Assembly: GCA_023428085.1 (NCBI GenBank)
Contig: JAEYZK010000051.1
Location: 1-14,991, forward strand
Direction of reading: 5' to 3'
From: Pseudomonadota bacterium
Lineage (GTDB): Bacteria > Myxococcota > Myxococcia > Myxococcales > Anaeromyxobacteraceae
Length of the DNA stretch: 14,991 bases
The translations under genes were made by a program, and so were the position numbers. Below, one piece after another: positions 7,193-14,234 of the stretch. Under the pieces are notes generated by a model. That model saw only the letters and a program-made list of their open reading frames with translations. It ran no database searches and was not told the origin of the DNA. Position 1 is the stretch's first letter. Each line of letters starts with the position of its first letter.

Positions 7193-10100
7193 CTACGGCG
7201 CGGTGATCGGCTCGCCGCTCGCGTCGCACGAGTAGAACGAGGTCCACTTGTCGACGGCCTGGAGGCCGGCGCCGGTGACCTGGTCCTTCCACGCGCAGCT
7301 GGGCTTGCAGCAGTCCTGCATCGTGGTCGTGGTGTACCCGGTGCGGAACGTGCCGTCGGCGGTGGCCGGCGTCTTCGCGTTCGGGTTGGCCGCGGGCAGC
7401 CCCTGCGGCGCGAGCCGGCAGCCCGTGACGCGCGTCAGGGCGACCGGGCACTCGACCCGCTTCACGCGGACCTGCCAGTTCTGGTGGTAGAACGCGTTGA
7501 ACGCGTTCGTCTGGATGCACGACGCCTTGGTCGTGGCGGTCATCTTGGCCGAGCCCGACGCCGTGTTGTTGCAGAGCTGGGCGATCTTGCCCTGGCACGC
7601 GGTGGACTGCATCGACGCCGCGGTGACCGTCCCGTTCACCTTGCACTCGGGGATGTTGATCGCCTTGATGCCGCCGGTGGTCGGGTACTCGCTCGGGAAC
7701 GCCGTGTACATGAACTCGCCGAACGTGGTCGTCGCCGTGCCGTTGTACGTCCCGGGGATGCAGGCGTTGAACGCCCCGAACCCGCCGGCGCCCATGTAGA
7801 TGTCGAAGTTCTTCCCGCCACCCGCGGCGGTGTTGAAGCTCTGCACGATCATCGGCGGCGGGATCGGCAGCTCCGGCGGCTGCGGCGAGCCGCCCTCCGG
7901 CTTGTCGAAGACGAGCTGGTAGCACTGGCAGCAGGTGCTCGTGCCGGTGTCGAGGCCGCCGGTGTCGGCGTCGTGACCGACCACGCCGTAGACGAACGGC
8001 GGGCTGTCACCCCAGTCCGCCTTCGCGGCGGCGACCATCTCCTCGCTGAACGCGATGAACCGCGGGCAGGCGAAGGTCTTCGGGAACGTGCTCTTCTGCG
8101 GGCTCTCCGGGGGCGAGCAGGCGTTGGCGGTCTGGCAGCGGCCTCCGCACGCGCCCGTCTCGCAGCCCTGGTTCCAGTACTGGGCGTAGCAGACGTCGGG
8201 CGGATCGATCTCGAACGAGCCGGGCGTCGTGCCGACGTTGACGACGACGCTCACCGGGGAGGAGGTCGCCGACTGGTTTGCCGTGTCCCACGCGCGCGCC
8301 GTGTACGTGTGCGTCCCGTTGTCCGCGGCGGTCAGGGTGATCGCCAGGGTCGACGGCGACTCGGTCACCGTCCCGAGCAGCCGCGTCCCCTCGAGGAAGT
8401 CGATCTGGGTCACGCCCTTGTCGTCGGTGGCGGTGGCCGTGAGCGTGATCGTGGTCGCGGTGGTGACCGTGGTCGCGCTGCTCGCGAGCGAGACCGTCGG
8501 CGGAAGGTCGACCGTCGTGCCGATGTTCACGGCGACGGTGACGCCGGCGGAGGTCGCCGTCTGGCCGGCCGTGTCGTAGGCCCGGGCCGTGTACGTGTGG
8601 CTCCCGTTGTTGGCGGAGGTGAACGGGATCGCCAGCGTGTACGGCGCGGTCGTGTCCGAGCCGAGCAGCGCCGTGCCCTCGTAGAACTCGACCCGGCTCA
8701 CGCCTCGATCGTCGGTGGCGGTGGCGGTCAGCGTGACCGTGCTCGCCGTCGTGACGCTGGTCGCGCTGCTCGCGAGCGCCACGGACGGCGGATCGTCGGT
8801 GGTGCTGCCGGTGGAGGTGACCGTGATGCCGTCCACCTTCGGGTTCTGGGTGCCGGCGACGAACCGGAGGACCACCTGGCCGCTCGCGTTCGCCGTGGCG
8901 CTGAACGTCCGGGCGATGGCCCGGTTGCGCCCGCCCGCGGAGGCGAAGATGTCGAAGTTGCTGAGGACCGTCGTGCCGTTGATCTGCACGCTGAAGATGC
9001 GCTGGCCGGCGGCGGACACGTAGCCCTCGGCGAAGTAGAGCGTCACCGTCGCGGCGGCCCCGGCGGTGAAGCCCGGGATCGTGTACGTGAACGCGCCGTA
9101 CCGCTCGCTGTTGAAGATCGCGGCCGGCGGCGGATTCGAGGTGATCTGCGACAGGTCCACGGTGGCGGTCCGCGTGTACGCCGTCCCGCCGGTGAAGTAC
9201 TGGTCGGCGACGAACGTCCCGGAGGCCGACCCGCCGGCGTTGACGGAGACGGTGGTCCCGCTCGAGGTGCCGATGTTCACGGTGACCGTCACGGCCGCCG
9301 AGGTCGCCGTCTGGCCGGCGGTGTCATAGGCGCGCGCGGTGTACGCGTGCGCGCCGTTGTTCGCGGCGGTGAAGGCGATCGACGTCGTGTACGGCGCCGC
9401 CGTGTCGGAGGCGAGGAGCGTCGTGCCCTCGTAGAACTCGACGCGCGCCACCCCGACGTCGTCGGCGGCGGTCGCGGTGAGCGTGATCGAGCCCGCCGCC
9501 GTGACCGTGGCCGCGCTGCTCGCGAGGGAGACGGTCGGAGGCGCGTCGGCCGTCCCGATGTCGACGGTGACGGTCACGGCCGCGGAGGTGCCCGTCTGGC
9601 CCGCCGTGTCGTAGGCGCGCGCGGTGTACGCGTGCGCGCCGTTGTTCGCGGCGGTGAAGGCGATCGACGTCGTGTACGGCGCCGTCGTGTCGGAGGCGAG
9701 GAGCGTCGTGCCCTCGTAGAACTCGACGCGCGCCACCCCGACGTCGTCGGTGGCGGTCGCGGTGAGCGTGATCGAGCCCGCCGCCGTGACCGTGGCCGCG
9801 CTGCTCGCGAGCGACACCGTCGGCGCCGCGTCCGTCGTGCCGCCGAGCGGGATCACCTGGCCGTTGACCTTGAGGCTCACGATCGTGGACGAGGTGAACG
9901 TCCCGCTGCCGTTGAAGCCGACGTCCCACGTCTGGCCGCGCTGGATCGGCTGGATCCAGGAGGGGTTCGTGGCGGTGTAGTTCCCGGACGCGTCGGGCCC
10001 GGTGATGGTCCCGTTCCACGCGGTGCCGGCGAGGGAGCCGCTGGCGAGCTTGAACACCACCTCGAACGAGGTGATCGCGCTCGCGAACGCGGTGTTGGAG

Positions 10101-10318
10101 AGCCGGACCGCGGCGGGGAAGCCGCCGTTCCACGGCGCGCTCGTCGTCAGGACGTCGACGGTGACGCCGCTGCCCGAGGCCGCGACGGCGCCGGTGTCGC
10201 CGTTCGCGGCGACGCCGGTCTGGTTGGAGCTGCCGCAGGCCGCGAGGGCGACGCCCATCGCGATGATGCCGGGGAGAGGTCCGATTCCACGGACCTTCCG
10301 CCAGAAGTTCCTGGTCAT
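7193..10318 (-). CDS. Secreted multidomain lipoprotein cellulase: CBM2, Ig x2, malectin-like, Ig x2, circularly permuted GH45
   Basis: The 1041-residue protein is a predicted extracellular beta-1,4-glucanase tethered as a lipoprotein. A signal peptide ends in lipobox LAAC (Cys28). A CBM2-like cellulose-binding module spans about 46-160, with likely binding tryptophans W63, W101, W121 and W131 and the motifs GFNGSG and VNG. Ig-like domains lie at about 165-253, 260-349, 510-599 and 606-696. A malectin-like domain (AGG...FTGG...YFAEGY...VDGITV) lies at 356-503. The final region, 705-1041, has 20 cysteines and GH45 motifs TCCQCYQLVF (795-804), NFDIYMGAGGFGAFNAC (837-853), RVECPVALTRVTGCR (954-968), then MQDCCKPSCAW (1000-1010). 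The last motif normally opens a GH45 domain, so the order is permuted. The start at 10318 is chosen because AAGGGGG lies seven bases upstream and the signal peptide begins there; an in-frame ATG 22 codons earlier would spoil the signal. Domain calls are from motif recognition. Confidence 0.85.
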   Translation of the reverse strand: MTRNFWRKVRGIGPLPGIIAMGVALAACGSSNQTGVAANGDTGAVAASGSGVTVDVLTTSAPWNGGFPAAVRLSNTAFASAITSFEVVFKLASGSLAGTAWNGTITGPDASGNYTATNPSWIQPIQRGQTWDVGFNGSGTFTSSTIVSLKVNGQVIPLGGTTDAAPTVSLASSAATVTAAGSITLTATATDDVGVARVEFYEGTTLLASDTTAPYTTSIAFTAANNGAHAYTARAYDTAGQTGTSAAVTVTVDIGTADAPPTVSLASSAATVTAAGSITLTATAADDVGVARVEFYEGTTLLASDTAAPYTTSIAFTAANNGAHAYTARAYDTAGQTATSAAVTVTVNIGTSSGTTVSVNAGGSASGTFVADQYFTGGTAYTRTATVDLSQITSNPPPAAIFNSERYGAFTYTIPGFTAGAAATVTLYFAEGYVSAAGQRIFSVQINGTTVLSNFDIFASAGGRNRAIARTFSATANASGQVVLRFVAGTQNPKVDGITVTSTGSTTDDPPSVALASSATSVTTASTVTLTATATDDRGVSRVEFYEGTALLGSDTTAPYTLAIPFTSANNGSHTYTARAYDTAGQTATSAGVTVAVNIGTTVDLPPTVSLASSATTVTTATTITLTATATDDKGVTQIDFLEGTRLLGTVTESPSTLAITLTAADNGTHTYTARAWDTANQSATSSPVSVVVNVGTTPGSFEIDPPDVCYAQYWNQGCETGACGGRCQTANACSPPESPQKSTFPKTFACPRFIAFSEEMVAAAKADWGDSPPFVYGVVGHDADTGGLDTGTSTCCQCYQLVFDKPEGGSPQPPELPIPPPMIVQSFNTAAGGGKNFDIYMGAGGFGAFNACIPGTYNGTATTTFGEFMYTAFPSEYPTTGGIKAINIPECKVNGTVTAASMQSTACQGKIAQLCNNTASGSAKMTATTKASCIQTNAFNAFYHQNWQVRVKRVECPVALTRVTGCRLAPQGLPAANPNAKTPATADGTFRTGYTTTTMQDCCKPSCAWKDQVTGAGLQAVDKWTSFYSCDASGEPITAP
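7196..8206 (-). other. GH45 catalytic domain with permuted motif order
   Basis: Residues 705-1041 contain all major GH45 sequence blocks in a rotated order. The fungal enzyme order is: catalytic base WDCCKPSC, then WCCACYELTF, then the HFDLNIPGGG acid block, then VQCPAELVARTGC. Here CCQCYQLVF (796-804), NFDIYMGAGG (837-846) and VECPVALTRVTGC (955-967) come first. The base block MQDCCKPSCAW comes last (1000-1010), followed by a stretch YSCDASGEPIT like the FSCNANFQRIT that follows it in fungal enzymes. Asp1002 and Asp839 are the expected base and acid. The old ends are joined by about 30 residues (969-998). Confidence 0.8.
9260..9829 (-). repeat. Two near-identical 285-bp tandem units encoding Ig-like domains
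   Basis: Residues 164-258 and 259-353 of the lipoprotein are the same 95-residue Ig-like unit twice, differing at only about five positions. The DNA is also nearly identical over long runs, including the stretch beginning CGCGCGCGGTGTACGCG at 9331 and again at 9616, exactly 285 bases apart. The other two Ig-like units (about 510-599 and 606-696) are more diverged. This points to a recent duplication or ongoing gene conversion. Confidence 0.85.
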
Positions 10319-10324
10319 GAGAAA

Positions 10325-10338
10325 ACCCCCTTGGGGGG
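10325..10338 (-). promoter_or_regulatory. Ribosome binding site of the lipoprotein gene within a C/G dyad
   Basis: On the minus strand the leader reads CCCCCCAAGGGGG followed by TTTTCTC and the ATG. AAGGGGG is the best Shine-Dalgarno and is directly preceded by its own complement. A short stem such as CCCC with GGGG over a five-base loop could mask the site. Confidence 0.5.
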
Positions 10339-10354
10339 ACACGGGGAAGAGTGG

Positions 10355-10384
10355 ACTGTACGTACGTTCAAACGAGCAGATCAA
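10355..10384 (-). promoter_or_regulatory. Candidate sigma-70-type promoter for the GH45 lipoprotein gene
   Basis: On the minus strand TTGATC (complement of 10379-10384) is followed after 18 bases by TACAGT (complement of 10355-10360). Each hexamer matches four of six consensus positions. The implied start near 10348 would leave a leader of about 30 bases before the ATG at 10318. It sits in one of the few A/T-richer patches of the 269-base divergent gap to pheA (10319-10587); I found no clear pheA promoter or Phe-rich leader peptide in the rest of that gap. Confidence 0.4.
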
Positions 10385-10587
10385 CCGAAAAATCTCGCCC
10401 GACCCTCGCGAGCGGATCGCCGGTGCTTGCTTGATCTGAATCGATTCGTCGCCGCCCGCGGCCGCCGTCCCGGGCGCGCTGCGGCGCGTGCGCGGGTCGG
10501 CGCGGGCCGATCGGCGTGCCGCTGCGGCGCCCCGGGGCGACGGGACCCGGCGCTGCTGCTACAAGACCGGTGGCCCCGGAGGCCCCC

Positions 10588-11706
10588 GTGACAGACCCCG
10601 AACGCCCCACGACCTCCCCGCGTCCCCTCGTCGAGCTCCGCGCCGCCATCGACGCGATCGACGCCGACATCCTCGGCCTGCTGAACCAGCGCGCGCGGAT
10701 CGCCAACGAGGTGGGCGAGTACAAGCGGGCCGCCGCCCCGGGCGCGCCGTTCCACGTGCCCGCCCGCGAGCGCGAGGTCCTCTCCCGCCTCGAGCGACTC
10801 AACCCGGGCCCGTTCCCCACCGAGGCCATCCGCCCCGTGTTCCAGGAGATCATGAGCGCGTGCCTGAGCCTGGAGCGGCCGCTCCGGGTCGCGTTCCTCG
10901 GGCCCGACGGAGCGTTCTCGCACCAGGCGGTGAAGCACCAGTTCGGCGCGTCGGCGCACCCGGTGGCGCAGCGCTCGATCGCCGCCGTGTTCCGCGCGGT
11001 CGAGGCGGGGCAGGCCGACTACGGCGTCGTCCCCGTCGAGAACGCGACCCAGGGGATGGTCGATCCCACGCTCGACGCGTTCCTCGAGAGCCCGCTCCGG
11101 ATCGTGGGCGAGATCCTCCTCCCGTTCGAGCTCGCGCTCCTCGTCCACGGGGACGCGGAGCTCCCGCGGATCGCCCACGTCTACGCCGCGCCCGACGCGA
11201 TGCCGCTCGCGGAGCCGTGGCTGGGGGCGCACCTGCCCTGCGCGGCGCGGATCGCGGCCTCGAGCGCGACCGAGGCCGCGCGGCTGGCGCGGGAGGATCC
11301 CGACGGCGCCGCCGTCGCGCCCGACGTCGTCGCCCGGCTCTTCGACCTGCGGGTCGTCGCCGAGGGCATCCAGACCGGCGGCGAGGCCACGCGGTTCTGG
11401 GTGCTCGGCGGGACCCGCGCGCCGCGGAGCGGCAAGGATCGCACGAGCCTCGTCGTCTCCGCGGGCGACAAGCCCGGCAGCCTGCTCCGCATCCTCGAGC
11501 CGCTGGCCCGGCGCGGCGTGAACATCACCCGGATCGAGAGCCGCCCCGCCCCGCGCCGCGCCTGGGAGTACGTCTTCTTCCTCGATCTCCTGGGCCACGA
11601 GGAGGACGAGGCCGTGGCCGCGGCGCTCCGCGAGATCGGGGAGGCGAGCCACGAGCTGAAGCTCCTCGGCAGCTACCCGAAGGGCGAGGCCGGCGGCGCG
11701 GGCTGA
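10588..11706 (+). CDS. pheA: Bifunctional chorismate mutase / prephenate dehydratase (P-protein)
   Basis: The enzyme converts chorismate to prephenate and then to phenylpyruvate, committing carbon to phenylalanine. The 372-residue product has an AroQ-type chorismate mutase domain at about 13-92 (LVELRAAIDAIDADILGLLNQR), a prephenate dehydratase domain at 98-275 (FLGPDGAFSHQA, VPVENATQG, catalytic ATRF at 267-270) and a C-terminal ACT domain at about 284-365. The ACT domain keeps the phenylalanine-binding ESRP motif (317-320) and has GSLL in place of the usual GALV, so feedback inhibition by Phe is likely. The GTG at 10588 is chosen because GGAGG lies five bases upstream and similarity begins there; an in-frame ATG at 10516 would add a 24-residue tail without similarity. 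It stands alone; a hairpin overlaps its stop codon. Confidence 0.95.
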   Translation: MTDPERPTTSPRPLVELRAAIDAIDADILGLLNQRARIANEVGEYKRAAAPGAPFHVPAREREVLSRLERLNPGPFPTEAIRPVFQEIMSACLSLERPLRVAFLGPDGAFSHQAVKHQFGASAHPVAQRSIAAVFRAVEAGQADYGVVPVENATQGMVDPTLDAFLESPLRIVGEILLPFELALLVHGDAELPRIAHVYAAPDAMPLAEPWLGAHLPCAARIAASSATEAARLAREDPDGAAVAPDVVARLFDLRVVAEGIQTGGEATRFWVLGGTRAPRSGKDRTSLVVSAGDKPGSLLRILEPLARRGVNITRIESRPAPRRAWEYVFFLDLLGHEEDEAVAAALREIGEASHELKLLGSYPKGEAGGAG

Positions 11707-11721
11707 GGACGGTCGGTCCTC
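11705..11721 (+). terminator. Hairpin overlapping the pheA stop codon
   Basis: GAGGAC (11705-11710) pairs perfectly with GTCCTC (11716-11721) across the five-base loop GGTCG. The first two bases belong to the TGA. There is no T-run after it, so its role as a terminator is uncertain. Confidence 0.4.
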
Positions 11722-11805
11722 CCGCCCTGCCGCCGTCCCCCCGGCGTCAACCCTGCGGCCGGTCCGGGCACGCCCCGCGGCCGACACGGCGCGACGGCCC
11801 CGCTC

Positions 11806-11823
11806 CTCCGCGCGGACGCGGAG
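11806..11823. terminator. Hairpin just after the qorB stop, possibly shared with pheA
   Basis: CTCCGCG (11806-11812) pairs with CGCGGAG (11817-11823) over the tetraloop CGGA, a perfect 7-bp stem. It sits one base beyond the qorB stop codon in the 118-base convergent gap with pheA, so it may end transcripts from both sides. No T-run is present. Confidence 0.45.
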
Positions 11824-11824
11824 C

Positions 11825-12688
11825 TCAGCCCCGGAGCGCGCGCAGCCCCGCGGCGACCGACGCCGCGAGCGACGTCGTCGGACGGCCGATCAGCCGGCGC
11901 AAGGTGCCGCTTCGGTCGTCGAGCGCGCCGCGCGCGATGCCGGCGTCCACGTCGGCGAGGAGCGCGGCGACGGGAGGCGAGAGGCCCGCGCCCTGGAGGG
12001 CCGCGGCGTACGCCTCGGCGGGCAGGTCCCTGTAGACGACCGGCTTGCCCGCCTGGCGCGACACCTCGGCCGCGAGCTCGGCGAGCGTGAAGGGCGCGTC
12101 GCCCGCGAGCTCGTGGACCTTCCCCTCGTGGCCGGGCGTCGTCAGCACCGTCACCGCGGCGGCGGCGTAGTCGGCGCGCGCGGCCGCCGCGATGCGCCCC
12201 TCCCCCGCGGCGCCGAGGACCACCCCGCGCTCGAGCACCGACCCGAGCCGCTCGGTGTAGTTCTCCGTGTACCAGGAGTGACGGAGCAGGACGGTCGGGA
12301 GGCCGGAGGCGCGGAGCGCGGCCTCGGTCTCCTCGTGCTCGGCGGCGAGCGCGAGCGGGGTCGTGTCGGCGTGGAGGATGCTCGTGTACGCGACGAGCTT
12401 CACGCCGGCGCGCCTCGCGGCGTCCACGACGGCGCGGTGCTGCGGGCCGCGCTTGCCCGCCTCGCTCCCCGAGATGAACAGGAGCTTCTCGACGCCCTGG
12501 AGCGCGGGCTCGAGCGTGGCGGGCTGGTCGTAGTCGGCCCTCCGGACCTCGACGCCCCGGGCGACGAGGTCCTGCGCCTTCCCCGGATCCCGCGCGGCGG
12601 CGACCACCTGCCCCGCAGGGACCTTCTGCAGCAGCTCCGCGAGGACGAGGCGGCCGAGGTGGCCGGTGGCGGCGGTGACGGCGATCAT
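11825..12688 (-). CDS. qorB: NAD(P)H:quinone oxidoreductase, QorB/YtfG type (atypical SDR)
   Basis: This 287-residue NmrA-like Rossmann protein closely follows E. coli YtfG (QOR2), which reduces quinones with NADPH. Shared landmarks are MIAVTAATGHLG at the N-terminus, DPGKAQDLVARGVEVRRADY (34-53), ALQGVEKLLFISGSEAGKRGPQHR, the YTSILHADTTPL loop, WYTENY, RADYAAAA and GHEGKVHELAGD. Length matches the E. coli protein (286). The first glycine of the dinucleotide motif is Ala6 (AATGHLG instead of GATGQLG), a mild change. The start has AGAGGAG seven bases upstream. It follows the YCII gene on the same strand after a hairpin, so it probably has its own promoter in the 108-base gap 12689-12796. A role in oxidative or quinone stress is inferred from the family. 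Confidence 0.9.
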   Translation of the reverse strand: MIAVTAATGHLGRLVLAELLQKVPAGQVVAAARDPGKAQDLVARGVEVRRADYDQPATLEPALQGVEKLLFISGSEAGKRGPQHRAVVDAARRAGVKLVAYTSILHADTTPLALAAEHEETEAALRASGLPTVLLRHSWYTENYTERLGSVLERGVVLGAAGEGRIAAAARADYAAAAVTVLTTPGHEGKVHELAGDAPFTLAELAAEVSRQAGKPVVYRDLPAEAYAAALQGAGLSPPVAALLADVDAGIARGALDDRSGTLRRLIGRPTTSLAASVAAGLRALRG

Positions 12689-12760
12689 GGGCGGGCTCCT
12701 CTGCGGGGATCCGATCGAGCGACGGCGGTGCCCGGGCGCCCCCCATCGTGTACGGCCGCG

Positions 12761-12789
12761 GTGGTCGCGCGGATCGCGCCGCGCGCCAC
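12761..12789 (-). terminator. Hairpin after the YCII-family gene
   Basis: GCGCGG (12767-12772) pairs with CCGCGC (12779-12784) over ATCGCG. An outer GTGG (12761-12764) pairs with CCAC (12786-12789) across a small internal loop. It begins seven bases after the YCII-family stop in the direction of transcription and lacks a T-run. Confidence 0.45.
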
Positions 12790-12796
12790 CCGGCCC

Positions 12797-13222
12797 CTAC
12801 GCCTGCTGCTGGCGCTCGATCTCCGCCCGCAGGCGCTCCTCCTGCGCGCGCAGCTCCGGCGTGAGCGCCTCGCCGAAGTCCTCCGCCTCGAACACGGGCC
12901 GGAGCTCGACCTCCTCGCCGCCGTCGAACGGCGCCCGCTTGAGCCAGTCCACGGCCTCGTCCATCGACCGGACCTGCCAGAGCCAGAAGCCCGCGATGAG
13001 CTCCTTCGTCTGGGCGAACGGTCCGTCGCGCACGGCGCGCTCGCGCCCCGAGAACCGGATGCGCTTCCCCCGGGACGACGGGTGGAGGCCCTCCCCCGCG
13101 ACCATCACGCCCGCCTTCACCAGCTCCTCGTTGTACTTCCCCATCGCGGCGAGCAGCTCCTGCTCCGGCATGTGCCCCGCCTCGGACTCGTCGCTCGCCT
13201 TCACGATCACCATCACGCGCAT
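12797..13222 (-). CDS. YCII-related (DGPF domain) protein
   Basis: This 141-residue protein belongs to the YCII/DGPF superfamily of dimeric ferredoxin-like alpha/beta proteins. It shows MRVMVIVKASDESEAG at the start, the hallmark DGPFAQTKE (66-74), then GFWLWQVRSMDEAVDWLKRAPF and VELRPVFEAEDFGE. The last 20 residues form a charged, Gln-rich helix. Such genes often sit beside ECF sigma factor genes and many have no known activity; no sigma factor is visible here. The start is fixed by GGAGGAG six bases before the ATG. It is co-directional with qorB and the DUF4142 gene. The family is secure; the function is unknown. Confidence 0.9.
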   Translation of the reverse strand: MRVMVIVKASDESEAGHMPEQELLAAMGKYNEELVKAGVMVAGEGLHPSSRGKRIRFSGRERAVRDGPFAQTKELIAGFWLWQVRSMDEAVDWLKRAPFDGGEEVELRPVFEAEDFGEALTPELRAQEERLRAEIERQQQA

Positions 13223-13336
13223 CGCCGTCTCCTCCGGTCGTGTCTGCGTCGCGGCTCCATGGAATGCCGGCCGCGCGCTCCGCGCGAGCGGGCCGTCGCG
13301 GAAACCTGTACCGCTCGGAACTGACAGGCGTCGCGG

Positions 13337-13981
13337 CTACGGCGAGGATCCTGCGTCTCCTGCGCCCGCGTCGCCGCCCGCGCCCGTTCCGCTCTGGGCC
13401 TGGGCCTGCTGCTGGAGCTTCGACTGGAGCTGGAGCGCCATCGCGTGGTGCTGGTGCAGCGAGGCCTCGATCTGGCCGAGCACCTGCGTGAGCTGCGGGA
13501 CGCCCTCCTCCGCTGCGTTCGTCGCGGTCGTGTGGACCTCCTCGAGCAGGTCCTCGTGCGCGTCCACCATCTGCCGCATGAACCGCTGGTCGAAGTCCGC
13601 GCCCTTCTTCTGCTGGAGATCCTCCTCCTCCCGCAGCTCCTTCAGCGTCTCCTGGTACGTGTCGCCCTGGAGCTGGACGCCGAGCCGCTGCGCGGCGCCC
13701 TGGAGCTGGCGATCGCTCTTCTGATGCTCCTCGACCATCCGCCGCGCGAACTGCTTCACCTCCGGGGATCGCGCCTGGTTCTGCGCGGTCCGGGCGAGCT
13801 GGATCTCCGCCTGGTTCGTCGCGTGGAGCTTCTGGAGCGACTCGCGGATCCGATCCGTCACCTGCTGCTGGCCCGCTTGCGTGCCCTGGCCCGCTTCCGC
13901 GTGCGCCGTACCCGACCAGGCGAGCACGCCCGCGACCGCCGCGGCCCACATCGTGCGGTTGATCCCCATCGCTCTCCCCAT
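13337..13981 (-). CDS. Exported DUF4142 protein
   Basis: The 214-residue protein has a Sec signal peptide (WAAAVAGVLAW core, cleavage after AHA at residue 28) and a DUF4142 helical-bundle domain at about 40-185. Family features are HATNQAEIQLARTAQNQARSPEVKQFARRMVEEHQKSDRQL, a run of charged helices, and DAHEDLLEEV. A Gln/Gly/Ala-rich disordered tail follows (190-214). DUF4142 proteins are ferritin-like bundles thought to sit in the periplasm; some are stress-induced, but no reaction is established. Two in-frame ATGs four codons apart (13981 and 13969) each have a purine-rich site four bases upstream. I took the first; both give a working signal peptide. The gap of 114 bases to the YCII gene (13223-13336) holds a CGCGCG-CTC-CGCGCG hairpin at 13272-13286. 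Confidence 0.88.
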   Translation of the reverse strand: MGRAMGINRTMWAAAVAGVLAWSGTAHAEAGQGTQAGQQQVTDRIRESLQKLHATNQAEIQLARTAQNQARSPEVKQFARRMVEEHQKSDRQLQGAAQRLGVQLQGDTYQETLKELREEEDLQQKKGADFDQRFMRQMVDAHEDLLEEVHTTATNAAEEGVPQLTQVLGQIEASLHQHHAMALQLQSKLQQQAQAQSGTGAGGDAGAGDAGSSP

Positions 13982-14234
13982 CGCTCCTCCCCCTCGGGAC
14001 CTCAGCGGGGCCCCCGGACGTCTGTCGATGCCGGGAAGTTGGGGATCGACGACCCGCCCCGCTCGACCGGTCGGCCCACCAGCTCGCCGCCGCCAGACGA
14101 CCGGCCGACCCGCACTCCCGGTGCGGAGTGTCCCGTTTCACCCCAGGCGGCAAGTCCCCCAAACGCCGGAGCTTTCGTGGGGTAATTGATTCGGACCAAG
14201 GCGCCGGTGCCACCGCCAGGAGCCTAATTCGAGG
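13982..14234. promoter_or_regulatory. Divergent regulatory region between the DUF4142 and GAF/PAS regulator genes
   Basis: These 253 bases carry several dyads: GTCGAT/ATCGAC (14024-14029 with 14045-14050), the palindrome CGACCGGTCG (14064-14073), GGTCGGCC/GGCCGACC (14069-14076 with 14103-14110) and CCGCAC/GTGCGG (14110-14115 with 14121-14126). An A/T-rich patch TAATTGATT (14183-14191) may mark a promoter. Since a regulator starts here, an autoregulatory operator is plausible but unproven. Confidence 0.35.

Noticed and set aside
8206..10180. Short repeated segments considered as a CRISPR array or mobile repeat
   Set aside because: The repeats are in frame, 285 bp long and encode Ig-like protein domains; there are no short regular repeat-spacer units.
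10319..10587. Possible Phe-rich leader peptide and attenuator before pheA
   Set aside because: No short frame with clustered Phe codons and no alternating terminator/antiterminator pair was found; the many GC stems are what the composition alone would give.
7133..10591. Very long plus-strand open frame (over 1,100 codons) antisense to the GH45 lipoprotein gene
   Set aside because: It is rich in Arg, Gly, Val and Ala, without any recognisable domain, and mirrors a clearly real gene; such frames arise because stop codons are rare opposite GC-rich codons.
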